The translations under genes were made by a program, and so were the position numbers. Below are positions 1-7,220 of a DNA stretch of 64,000 nt, one piece after another. The number at the start of each line of letters is the position of its first letter. Positions within the stretch are counted from its first letter, which is position 1. The notes below the pieces were generated by a model. That model was not told where the DNA came from, ran no database searches, and was given only the letters and a program-made list of their open reading frames with translations. The DNA is from Salinispora mooreana (GTDB taxonomy: Bacteria; Actinomycetota; Actinomycetes; Mycobacteriales; Micromonosporaceae): NCBI RefSeq assembly GCF_000379065.1, contig NZ_KB900614.1:2037149-2101148 (forward strand), written 5' to 3'.

Positions 1-2
1 GC

Positions 3-149
3 GAGACCCTGGTCGCCAACGCACGGGACAACGACGCTCCGGCCGACCTGGTCGCCGAGCTCGAACGCCTGCCCACGGGGACCCGCTACCAGACAGTCTC
101 GGAGATCTGGGCCGCGCTCGGCCATCGAAACGAGACGACCCGCTGGTAA
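3..149 (+). CDS. DUF2795-like protein, C-terminal fragment cut by the window start
   Basis: The reading frame is open from base 3 to a TAA at 147-149 and gives 48 residues (ETLVANARDNDAPADLV then ELERLPTGTRYQTVSEIW). The pattern of a helix, a D/E-rich turn and an 'L..LP...Y.S..E.W.A' tail is that of DUF2795, a small actinobacterial family of unknown role, often found next to stress and SRPBCC proteins. The start lies outside the window. It is followed 40 bases later by an SRPBCC gene on the same strand, so the two may share a transcript. Family assignment rests on the tail only. Confidence 0.6.
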   Translation, partial: ETLVANARDNDAPADLVAELERLPTGTRYQTVSEIWAALGHRNETTRW

Positions 150-189
150 CCGGCCGGAGCCGCCAGAAATCGGCGGGGAGGAGGAGCTG

Positions 190-651
190 ATGAGTGGTGT
201 CATGGAATACGTGGACGTCTCCGTCCCAGTCCGCACCGCCTATGACCAGTGGACCCAGTTCGAGCAGTTCCCACAGTTCATGGAGGGGGTGCAGGAGGTG
301 CGGCACCTCTCCCCGACGATGACCCACTGGACCGTGGAGATCGCCGGGGTGCGGCGCGAGTTCGACGCCGAGATTACCGAGCAACTCCCGGACGAGCGGA
401 TCGCGTGGCGCTCGATCGGCGGCACCCAGCACGCGGGGGTGGTCACCTTCCACCGGTTGGACGCGCACACCAGCCGGGTCACGCTACAGCTCGATTTCGA
501 GCCGCGCGGAGGGCTGGAGCACATCGGCGACACGCTGGGCATGGTTGACCACCGGGCCAAGGGCGACCTGGAACGGTTCAAGCAGTTCATCGAAGGGCGC
601 GACCAACCGACCGGTGCCTGGCGCGGCAAGGTCGACCGCCCGCAGCCCTGA
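190..651 (+). CDS. SRPBCC family protein (polyketide cyclase/dehydrase-like START fold)
   Basis: This 153-residue protein has the layout of small SRPBCC/cyclase-dehydrase proteins. The N-terminus contains VSVPVRTAYDQWTQFEQFPQF (V..P...Y..W..FE.FP.F), typical of the first strand and helix. The middle shows W..EI.G..REFDAEI.EQ.PDERIAW, followed by the GG..H.G.VTF segment and a C-terminal helix with RAKGDLERFKQFIE. Such proteins bind a hydrophobic ligand in a deep cavity; this subgroup usually has no known substrate. An AGGAG-type ribosome site (ggggaggaggagctg) precedes the ATG. The hairpin at 667-695 ends the unit. The function beyond the fold cannot be read from sequence. Confidence 0.85.
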   Translation: MSGVMEYVDVSVPVRTAYDQWTQFEQFPQFMEGVQEVRHLSPTMTHWTVEIAGVRREFDAEITEQLPDERIAWRSIGGTQHAGVVTFHRLDAHTSRVTLQLDFEPRGGLEHIGDTLGMVDHRAKGDLERFKQFIEGRDQPTGAWRGKVDRPQP

Positions 652-666
652 CCCGCAGCGCTCCTC

Positions 667-695
667 GCCGACGGCCCCCGGCGGGGGCCGTCGGC
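667..695 (+). terminator. Rho-independent-type hairpin after the SRPBCC gene
   Basis: A perfect 13-bp GC-rich stem (gccgacggccccc / gggggccgtcggc) has a 3-base loop and is followed by GGGTTTC. It begins 16 bases after the SRPBCC stop codon. Confidence 0.7.
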
Positions 696-733
696 GGGTT
701 TCGCGCGGGTGGAGTTCGGGTACCGCCGGAGGT

Positions 734-991
734 ATGACCGACGACAAGGCGTGGCGTGACGAGGAGCGGACTCCCCTGGCGGAGTTGGACCGGGCCATCG
801 CTCGTTCGGCGATGGACGGCCAGGCCGACGACGTAACCGCAAACGACGCCGGAGAGGAGGCCGCGTTCGGGCACGGGCCCCAGGCGGTGGACCGCGGCGG
901 CCAGGCGGCCGGGACCGGCCGGGAACCGACTGACCCGGACCGGGCCTATCGCCCGTCCACGACCGGACGGACCGGACCGGACACCATGTGA
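734..991 (+). CDS. Hypothetical hydrophilic protein (85 aa)
   Basis: I chose the ATG at 734 because a GGAGG lies directly before it (728-732), although the spacing is very short; the frame is open further upstream but would run through the preceding hairpin. The product starts MTDDKAWRDEERTPLAELD and is acidic, rich in Gly, Asp, Arg and Thr, with no predicted membrane segment. The C-terminal half (GREPTDPDRAYRPSTTGR) looks disordered. No family is recognised. Codon use with strong third-position G/C supports coding. Confidence 0.6.
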   Translation: MTDDKAWRDEERTPLAELDRAIARSAMDGQADDVTANDAGEEAAFGHGPQAVDRGGQAAGTGREPTDPDRAYRPSTTGRTGPDTM

Positions 992-1227
992 TCTCGAACA
1001 CCGGCCTTCGTCTACCGGGGTCGGCTCTCGCGACTGGCCAGGTGCCGGGTGCGCCCCCGCCGACGGGACGCATCCGGCACCGGCGCGAGCGCTGCACGCC
1101 CCGCAGTGGGCCCCGTCTCGCCTCGGCGGCAGGGCCGGACACCGCCCGGGTCGGCCAACCGGTCGAGGAACATAGCCGCTGGCCAGGCGAGGTCGACCAC
1201 CCGTTCCGCGGGTTAGTCTCGTTCTCC

Positions 1228-1605
1228 ATGCGCGCACCGTTGGAACGGGTCAACCCCCGCATGCTCATGGACGCCGCCCGCTCGACGCTGGCGTCGCTGT
1301 CCAGCACCGTGGGCACCGACGGCCTGGCTGCGGCGGCGACGCGGCCCGGGCTCCTCGCCCTAGTCGACCAGCACGCCGCGGCGGTCCGGGAGAGCCTCGA
1401 CGGGGATCGCCGGCCGCTCACTGTCGCTGCCCTGGCCGGGTACACGGAGGGAGTCCGCGCCGCTGCCCGAGAGCACGACTGGCATCCGCCAGCAGGGCCG
1501 ATCGACTGGGCGGCGCCGGACTGGCTCCTCACCCGCCTCCTCGCGGTCGCCGCTCTGGCCCGATCCCTGGACGGTCCCCGGCCGGCCCCCCTGCCGCCAC
1601 TCTGA
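1228..1605 (+). CDS. Conserved actinobacterial protein of about 125 aa (DUF6401-like)
   Basis: The likely start is the ATG at 1228 (MRAPLERVNPRMLMDAAR). The frame continues upstream, but without a ribosome site or conserved-looking sequence. The 125-residue product is Ala/Leu/Arg-rich and all-helical, with LVDQHAAAVRESL and LAGYTEGVRAAAREHDW segments. These resemble the small DUF6401 proteins of Micromonosporaceae, some of which are annotated as linked to natural-product loci; that match is from memory. There are no catalytic motifs. The gene converges on the MscS-like gene, with a hairpin at 1613-1643 between them. Confidence 0.6.
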   Translation: MRAPLERVNPRMLMDAARSTLASLSSTVGTDGLAAAATRPGLLALVDQHAAAVRESLDGDRRPLTVAALAGYTEGVRAAAREHDWHPPAGPIDWAAPDWLLTRLLAVAALARSLDGPRPAPLPPL

Positions 1606-1612
1606 ACCGAGT

Positions 1613-1643
1613 CGGGGGTGGCCACCCATGGCGACCACCCCCG
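1613..1643. terminator. Bidirectional hairpin between convergent genes
   Basis: Inverted arms cgggggtgg (1613-1621) and ccacccccg (1635-1643) enclose a 13-base loop, in the 56-base gap between the stop codons of two convergent genes. Confidence 0.5.
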
Positions 1644-1661
1644 TCGGCCTCCGGTCGCCGC

Positions 1662-2525
1662 TCAACGGTCGAACTGTTGGGTCTCGTCGCCCGTACCGCC
1701 CGTCCTACGACCACCGCCACCCGCGGTCGCCGCCTCGTGGGTCTTCGCCTGCGCCCGTTCCCGTTCGCGTCCGGTCCGGTCGGCCATCTGCCGTTCGACG
1801 TCGCTACGGCCGACGCCCTGGGCCTGCCGGTGCTGCTGGACGGCCCGCCCTTCCTCGGCGATCCGGTGCAGCCAGCCCTCCCAGCGGCTCTGCATCGGCT
1901 TGACCAGACCACCACCGACACCCACGATCAGGATGCCGGCCACCGTGGCGAGCACCGCGATCAGCACCGGCGTGGTCACCGTGGTGGCGATGCCGACCTG
2001 GTTCAGCGCCGCGATCACACCGAGGGCCAGGATGAAGACGGCCACCGCGTCGGCCAGGATGCGCCCATACGTAAGGCCGCCGAGCGCGCCACTGACGAGG
2101 TCACGGACCGCGCTCGCGATGGCCGCGGCCACCACCACGATGACGATCGCCACGAACGCCCGGGGTATCCAGGCCACCACACCACTGATCAGGTCACTGA
2201 TCGCGTTGGGTCCCCACACCCCAAACGCGAACTGCAGCGTGAACAGCAGTACGGCGTAGTACGCGAGCCGTGCGAGGATGTCACTGGCGTCGTACTTGGT
2301 ACGCGCCAGAGCGCGTTTGATGCCGCCGCGCTCCACGGCGCGGTCGAAGTTCACCCGCTCCAGCGCCGCGTCCACCGCTTTGAGGACGGCTCGGGCGATG
2401 AGCCATCCGATCACGAGGATCACGATGAACGCGACGGCTCTCGGTATGAACAACAGCACCGCCCGCCACATATCGGTCACGGCGGCCCCGATGTCGACCT
2501 GCCGTACCGCGAGGGTTTCCGGCAT
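1662..2525 (-). CDS. MscS-related membrane protein made of conserved TM-helix repeats
   Basis: I place the start at 2525 (MPETLAVRQVDIG) because AAGGAGG lies 9 bases before it; the frame is open 67 codons further upstream without a better site. The 287-residue protein has at least four long hydrophobic helices: PRAVAFIVILVIGWLIARA near residues 30-48, LAYYAVLLFTLQFAF near 95, an AFVAIVIVVVAAAIAS segment near 130, and later VFILALGVIAAL and VLIAVLATVAGILIVG. This is the 'conserved TM helix' (PF05552-type) architecture found in mechanosensitive-channel relatives. The beta and alpha/beta cytosolic MscS domains are absent. The C-terminal 60 residues are charged and probably cytosolic. It may act in turgor sensing, but the channel role is inferred. 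Confidence 0.8.
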   Translation of the reverse strand: MPETLAVRQVDIGAAVTDMWRAVLLFIPRAVAFIVILVIGWLIARAVLKAVDAALERVNFDRAVERGGIKRALARTKYDASDILARLAYYAVLLFTLQFAFGVWGPNAISDLISGVVAWIPRAFVAIVIVVVAAAIASAVRDLVSGALGGLTYGRILADAVAVFILALGVIAALNQVGIATTVTTPVLIAVLATVAGILIVGVGGGLVKPMQSRWEGWLHRIAEEGRAVQQHRQAQGVGRSDVERQMADRTGRERERAQAKTHEAATAGGGGRRTGGTGDETQQFDR

Positions 2526-2920
2526 GATGCCCTCCTTCACATGGACTACCTCGCGCGCATACCCAGTCACCGCACCGGCACTCCGCAGCACTCCTCGGCG
2601 TTTTCCGACCGTCGCCAGGCCGCCCTGGCCCGCCCACGAAACCCGTTCCGGTAGCCACTGCCCGCCGGTCTGCCCTCGGTCCGCAGCCCGGGAACGGCCG
2701 GGCGCACACCTGGAACACGTCCCCACGGGGGAACAGCGTTGTTAGGCTTGGCCGCACCACCAGACTGCCCCTCCCGCGCAGAGTTTCGGGCGAATGTATC
2801 CAGCCGGCCGACGCGGCTGGTTCAGGACGAATGATCCGACTGGAATCCATACCTGAACGGTGCCTGCATTCGCAGTTCATCCGGAGTGCCAGCGTCTCGA
2901 CTTCCGATTGGAGCTGGAAC
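2526..2920. other. Divergent intergenic region upstream of the SAH hydrolase gene
   Basis: The 395 bases separate the divergent MscS-like and SAH-hydrolase-like genes and should hold both promoters. There is a 7-bp hairpin (ccagccg 2800-2806 / cggctgg 2814-2820). I looked for an SAH riboswitch before the hydrolase and did not see its conserved core. Both strands carry open frames here, but neither is gene-like. Confidence 0.5.
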
Positions 2921-4411
2921 GTGCGTACCTCATCATCAACCACAAACGGAGCGGCAGGATCTGAATCGGACGCGGCCGACACCGGCGACTACCGGGTTGC
3001 CGATCTGTCGCTCGCGGACGCAGGTCGCCGGGAGATCCAACTCGCCGAGCATGAGATGCCGGGCCTGATGGAGCTACGCGCCGAGCACTCCCGGACCAAG
3101 CCGCTGGCCGGTGCACGTATCACCGGCTCCCTACACATGACGGTGCAGGCGGCGGTCTTGATCGAGACACTGGTGGCGTTGGGTGCCCAGGTGCGGTGGG
3201 CGTCGGCGAACGTGCTGTCGACCCAGGATCACGCGGCTGCGGCACTGGTCGTGGGGCCCCATGGCACGCCGAAGGCACCCTCGGGTGTGCCGGTCTTCGC
3301 CTGGAAGGATGAGTCCCCGGAGGAGTACTGGTGGTGCTTGGAGCGCGCGCTCTCCTTCCCCGACGGCGGCCCGAACATGCTCGTTGACGACGGCGGCGAG
3401 GCGACGCTCGTGGTGCACAAGGGGGCCGAGTTCGAAGCGAGGGGGGCGGCGACACCCGGGTATCGTGCAGATTCCGCAGACCGAAAGGCGCTCTTCGAGT
3501 TACTGGACCGTTCACTCGCCGCCGATGACGCAAGATGGACGAAAATAGCAGAGGGAATCCACGGCGTAACGGAACAGACGACAATTTCTGCAGACTATTT
3601 GCGAGACCTGCACCAGAACGATGATCTATTGTTTCCAGCAATCGATGTCAGCAACTCAATCACCATGGGCATCATGGACCGGGTGTACGGCACCAGACAT
3701 TCCCTACTCGACGGTATAAATCGGGCAACCGATACGCTGATCGGCGGAAAGACAGCGGTGGTCCTCGGGTACGGCGATGTGGGCAAGGGGAGCGCGCAGG
3801 CGCTACGGGGACAGGGCGCGCGGGTCGTTGTGGTGGAGGTAGACCCAATCTGCGCACTCCAGGCGACGATGGACGGAATCCAGGTGTCCACCCTCGACAA
3901 TGTTGTCGACAAGGCCGACATCTTCGTTACCGCGACCGGCAACCGCAACGTCATCACCGTTGACCATCTGGCCCGGATGAAGCACCAGGCGATCGTGGGA
4001 AACATCGGTGACTTCGACTTCGAGATTGATGTGGCCGGTCTCTCGAAGCGGAAAGACGTCCAGCGAGTCCCCATCAAGCCCCAGGTGGACCTGTGGCGCT
4101 TTGACGACGGACACGCCATCATCTTGTTGTCGGATGGCCGCCTGCTGAACCTCGGCAACGCCACCGGACACCCCAGCTTCGTGATGTCGGTCGCCTTCGT
4201 CAGCCAGGTGCTCGCCCAGATCGAGCTCTTCACCAAGACCAACCGCTACCCGCTGGGCGTGCACCGACTGCCCAAGGTGCTCGACGAGCAGGCAGCCCAC
4301 CTGCACCTCGACCCGCTCGGTGCCGAACTGAGTACGCTGACCAGCGCTCAGGCTGAGTATCTCGGCATAGACCCGGACGGGCCGTTCAAGCCGGAGCACT
4401 ACCGGTACTGA
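2921..4411 (+). CDS. ahcY: S-adenosylhomocysteine hydrolase homologue with altered active-site residues
   Basis: The GTG at 2921 follows GGAG and gives 496 residues, the normal family length; an ATG 30 codons upstream lacks support. The NAD-binding fold is intact ([19 protein letters not shown], 283-301), as are [24 protein letters not shown], the GHPSF loop and the C-terminal [10 protein letters not shown]. Residues that are nearly invariant in SAH hydrolases are changed. The EETTT loop is EQTTI (Q219), VTKSKFDN is ITMGIMDR (M249 replaces the catalytic Lys, R254 the Asn), NIGHFD is NIGDFD (D364), and MSNSF is MSVAF (V424). The Asp of the last active-site pair (D253) remains. Normal cleavage of SAH to adenosine and homocysteine is therefore doubtful. 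It may act on another nucleoside thioether or be regulatory. Part of the gene (3470-3760) is lower in GC than its surroundings. Confidence 0.85.
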   Translation: MRTSSSTTNGAAGSESDAADTGDYRVADLSLADAGRREIQLAEHEMPGLMELRAEHSRTKPLAGARITGSLHMTVQAAVLIETLVALGAQVRWASANVLSTQDHAAAALVVGPHGTPKAPSGVPVFAWKDESPEEYWWCLERALSFPDGGPNMLVDDGGEATLVVHKGAEFEARGAATPGYRADSADRKALFELLDRSLAADDARWTKIAEGIHGVTEQTTISADYLRDLHQNDDLLFPAIDVSNSITMGIMDRVYGTRHSLLDGINRATDTLIGGKTAVVLGYGDVGKGSAQALRGQGARVVVVEVDPICALQATMDGIQVSTLDNVVDKADIFVTATGNRNVITVDHLARMKHQAIVGNIGDFDFEIDVAGLSKRKDVQRVPIKPQVDLWRFDDGHAIILLSDGRLLNLGNATGHPSFVMSVAFVSQVLAQIELFTKTNRYPLGVHRLPKVLDEQAAHLHLDPLGAELSTLTSAQAEYLGIDPDGPFKPEHYRY

Positions 4412-4450
4412 CGAGGTCCGGCGCCACAGCGGGCAGGGGCATTGCGTGCG

Positions 4451-5416
4451 CTACTGCTGCTCGGCGCGGCGGGCCAGCAGGGCCCCGGCAAGGTCGTGGC
4501 CGGAACGCCAGGCGGTCTGGGCGCGGGGGGCACCGAAGGCGTCACCGGCCAGCCCGATCCCCTCCGCGTCCAGGTAGTAGGTACCCGCCGCTGCCACGGT
4601 CGGCCTCGCGTACGTCCACCGGTGCACATACCGCTCCTCGGCCGACACCGGCAACGCGAGCAGGTCCCGAACGGCCGCCTCGATGGCGGAGGCGGCAACG
4701 GCGGGCTGCCCCAGGTGCGCGGCGGCGAATTCCGGGGTGGTGTGCGCGACGAGAACCGGTGCTGCGTCGCCCCGGCGGTCGCCATCATCACAGACCAGTG
4801 CGAGTACCGGATGGTCGTTGATGAAGGCGCCACGTAGTCCGCTCCAACAACGCTCTGGAAACCGCAGCATCGCGGCGAGCGAGGGCGACCAGCCCTGGGC
4901 TCGTGTGGCCCGGGTCGCGGCGGTCAGGGCCGGGTCCAGCAGCGGCGCCGCCTGCGGGCCGGGCATGGCCAGCACCACCGCCGCGCAGGGCTGCCCATCC
5001 ACGGTCGGACCGGGTCCGACGCTGCGCACCGGATGGCCAAAGCTCACCGGCAGGTCCTGTGCGAGCTGCTCTACCAGCGAGCGCAGCCCGCGGGGCGCGG
5101 CCCAGCGCATGGGCCCCACCACGTCCCGCCGGCCTTCGCCGCCATACGCGAGGAAGGTGTCGGTCCACTCGCGGGCCAGGCCCGCCGCCCGCCACTGCCG
5201 CAGCACCGCGGCGAAGCCCGGGTCGCTGACCGTCAGGTACGCGGCGCCCAGGTCCACCGGACGCCCTGCGAAACGCCGGCTGGCCATCCGTCCGCCGGCC
5301 ACCTGCCCACGTTCGCGAAGCTGCACCGGTACGCCCGCCCGGGCCAGTTCACGGGCGCAAGCCACCCCGGCCAGACCCGCGCCGACCACCATCACGCCTA
5401 CCGCTTCCTCGGGCAC
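4451..5416 (-). CDS. FAD-dependent amine-oxidase-type oxidoreductase (renalase-like)
   Basis: The 321-residue protein begins MPEEAVGVMVVGAGLAGVACA, a GxGxxG dinucleotide-binding motif at residues 11-16. It is followed by an acidic/basic strand end (RERG) and the GGRMASRR sequence that contacts FAD in this group. Later features are VDLGAAYLTVSD, a substrate-domain region, and near the C-terminus LAGDAFGAPRAQTAWRSG, which matches the second FAD contact (GD......E.A..SG). Length and motif order fit the bacterial renalase-like/NAD(P)-binding Rossmann amine oxidases. The substrate is unknown. It converges on the SAH-hydrolase-like gene with a 39-base gap, so the two are not co-transcribed. Confidence 0.85.
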   Translation of the reverse strand: MPEEAVGVMVVGAGLAGVACARELARAGVPVQLRERGQVAGGRMASRRFAGRPVDLGAAYLTVSDPGFAAVLRQWRAAGLAREWTDTFLAYGGEGRRDVVGPMRWAAPRGLRSLVEQLAQDLPVSFGHPVRSVGPGPTVDGQPCAAVVLAMPGPQAAPLLDPALTAATRATRAQGWSPSLAAMLRFPERCWSGLRGAFINDHPVLALVCDDGDRRGDAAPVLVAHTTPEFAAAHLGQPAVAASAIEAAVRDLLALPVSAEERYVHRWTYARPTVAAAGTYYLDAEGIGLAGDAFGAPRAQTAWRSGHDLAGALLARRAEQQ

Positions 5417-5535
5417 CGGTTGAGCCTACTGGTCGCCGGCGCGCCGCCACCCCGGATTCGGCCTCGCCGGGGCCCAGGTACGGGTTACCCCTTCGGCGAA
5501 CGGGGAACGTGGATGGTTGCGGAAGGAGGAGACTC

Positions 5536-6123
5536 ATGACCACACCTTCGAGTCCGACCTCAGCCTGGCGTCCCGGACTACCGGGCGGCGACACCATCCC
5601 CTCCGGCCCGGCGGGTCATCCCTCGCCTCCCAGCGGCGACGGCCACGGGCCGGGGATGGGGCCGCCGACGGTGACTATCGGCTCATACCCGGACTACCGC
5701 ACCGCCCAGCGGGTCGTTGATCACCTGGCGGACAACCGATTCCCGGTGGAGCACTCCGCCATCGTCGGCACCGACCTCACCCTGGTGGAGACGGTCCTCG
5801 GTCGGCTGAGCACCGGGCGGGCGGGGCTGCTCGGCGCCGGTACCGGCGCGTGGTTCGGTCTCTTCATCGGGTTGCTGTTCGGCATCTTCACCGCGGGAAA
5901 CTGGCTCGCGGTGGTCCTCGCCGGTCTGGTCATCGGAGCGATCTGGGGCGCGGTGTTCGGGGCGGTGGCACATGCGATGACCGGCGGTCGCCGCGACTTC
6001 ACCTCGGCCAGTTCACTCCGCGCCAACCAGTACGCGGTCATCGTGGATCAGCAGTATGCCGAGCAGGCCCGGCAACTGCTGAGCCGGCTCCACCTGCAGG
6101 CACCGCAGCGACAACAGGACTAG
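5536..6123 (+). CDS. General-stress-protein-17M-like membrane protein
   Basis: The start at 5536 follows AAGGAGGAG with good spacing. A Pro/Gly-rich head of about 45 residues precedes a general-stress-protein (GSP17M, YflT-like) domain: TVTIGSYPDYRTAQRVVDHL, then FPVEHSAIVGTDLTLVE. Next come two glycine-rich hydrophobic segments (GAGTGAWFGLFIGLLFGIF and LAVVLAGLVIGAIWGAVFGA), likely a membrane hairpin. The tail returns to the small alpha/beta domain (YAVIVDQQYAEQARQLL). Related actinobacterial proteins are usually stress induced, but nothing in the promoter was clear enough to assign a sigma factor. A strong hairpin follows at 6186-6228. Confidence 0.8.
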   Translation: MTTPSSPTSAWRPGLPGGDTIPSGPAGHPSPPSGDGHGPGMGPPTVTIGSYPDYRTAQRVVDHLADNRFPVEHSAIVGTDLTLVETVLGRLSTGRAGLLGAGTGAWFGLFIGLLFGIFTAGNWLAVVLAGLVIGAIWGAVFGAVAHAMTGGRRDFTSASSLRANQYAVIVDQQYAEQARQLLSRLHLQAPQRQQD

Positions 6124-6185
6124 CTTCACCGTCCGGGCACGCGGCTGCTGACCGGGCGGAGGGGCTGCGTGAACGGTGGACCGAT

Positions 6186-6228
6186 ACCGTGCACCCCCGG
6201 CCGCACACGGCGGCCGGGGGTGCACGGT
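6186..6228. terminator. Perfect 18-bp hairpin between convergent genes
   Basis: The arm at 6186-6203 (accgtgcacccccggccg) is the exact reverse complement of 6211-6228, with a 7-base loop. It lies between the stop of the stress-protein gene and the stop of the small minus-strand gene at 6236, so it can serve both directions. Confidence 0.75.
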
Positions 6229-6235
6229 GTCCACG

Positions 6236-6364
6236 TCAGGACAGCGCGAATATGCCCGCGACGCCCAAGAGCACCAGCACCAATACCGCTACCAGCGCCC
6301 CCCGCTCCCCCTCGGCCGCCGATGGGCGGTGTTCGGTTCCGCGGTTCCTCGTCTCACCGGGCAT
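6236..6364 (-). CDS. Small single-pass membrane protein (42 aa)
   Basis: An ATG at 6364 follows GAGGAG with a 9-base gap and opens a 42-residue frame starting MPGETRNRGTEHRPSAAEGE. The N-terminal half is hydrophilic; the C-terminal 20 residues (ALVAVLVLVLLGVAGIFALS) form one hydrophobic helix. Proteins of this size and shape are common in Micromonosporaceae but have no known role. The gene ends 8 bases from the strong hairpin. Confidence 0.6.
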   Translation of the reverse strand: MPGETRNRGTEHRPSAAEGERGALVAVLVLVLLGVAGIFALS

Positions 6365-6629
6365 AAACTGGTCTCCTCGATGCTCGGGGTGATTCCCGTC
6401 CTGCTGCCGGCCGGTCGGGATGCAGGTCCGAATCAGGTGGACACGCCCGTTGCCGCGAGGGCTGTTGCGCTCCGCCGCTGGACGCACCGAGGAATGAGTT
6501 ACCCCGCTGGGCAGGAGATAACCCACCGCGCCGCCTACTCGGGCCCCGCAAGCGGAAGGCCAGGGCGCGGGCCGAGCGGGCGGCGGACGTGGTGGCCGGG
6601 CCGCAGCGCCCGGCCAGCACAGGATCACA

Positions 6630-7220
6630 TCAGCGGGGTTCCCGCCACATCGGCCAGAACGGCGTGCCGTCGGGCAACCGGAACGGTTCACGTACCTGAT
6701 AGCCGTGCCTGGCGTAGAGCGCGACGCCCAACTCGCTGGACGCCTCCAGGTATCCGGGCATCCGGTTGGCGTCCAGCCACTCGTGGTGGTGCCGTAACAG
6801 CGCGGTGCCCACTCCCCGACCCTGTAGGTCCGGCTGCACGGCGAGGAAGGCGAGGTGGTGGTGGTCGGGTTGCGGATGGTTCGCGGCGAAGAGCTCATCG
6901 AGATGGACGAAGCGATCCGTCCACTCGCCGCACGCCGCGGCAAGCCGGACATCATAGTCCGGTGGCGGTGGCGCCGGATCCGCCTCGATCGAGGGGAACC
7001 AGACCGCCACCCCGGACAGATCGGTGGTGCCAAAGACCAGGCCGTGCCGCATCGCATGGTCAACCAGGATCTCGAACTGTTCGGCGAGCACCGCCTCCCG
7101 TTTCCTTTCATCGGGCACCAGCCAGCGCGGCGCGTCGAGCACCAGGAACGCCGCGGCGATCCGCTCCGCGACCAGCCGCGCCCGCTCCGGCCCGAGACGC
7201 TCGACACCGATGCCGGTCAC
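6630..7220 (-). CDS. GNAT-family N-acetyltransferase
   Basis: The GTG at 7220 gives 196 residues and overlaps the permease stop by 4 bases (GTGA), so the two genes are translationally coupled. The acetyl-CoA-binding motif A is clear (LAFLAVQPDLQGRGVGTALL, Q/RxxGxG/A type), followed by the usual LEASSELGVALYARHGY motif B with Y..GY. The N-terminus (VERLGPERARLVAERIAAAF) matches GNATs of this subgroup. The acceptor substrate is unknown. Coupling to an amino-acid permease suggests it modifies an imported amino acid or amine, but that is inference. Confidence 0.85.
   Translation of the reverse strand: MTGIGVERLGPERARLVAERIAAAFLVLDAPRWLVPDERKREAVLAEQFEILVDHAMRHGLVFGTTDLSGVAVWFPSIEADPAPPPPDYDVRLAAACGEWTDRFVHLDELFAANHPQPDHHHLAFLAVQPDLQGRGVGTALLRHHHEWLDANRMPGYLEASSELGVALYARHGYQVREPFRLPDGTPFWPMWREPR

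Noticed and set aside
240..1625. Long minus-strand open frame of 461 codons
   Set aside because: It is antisense to the SRPBCC and two small genes, Arg/Ser/Pro-rich, and arises from GC-rich codon bias.
2740..2920. SAH riboswitch before the ahcY-like gene
   Set aside because: I looked for the conserved core and stem pattern and did not find it; only a short unrelated hairpin is present.
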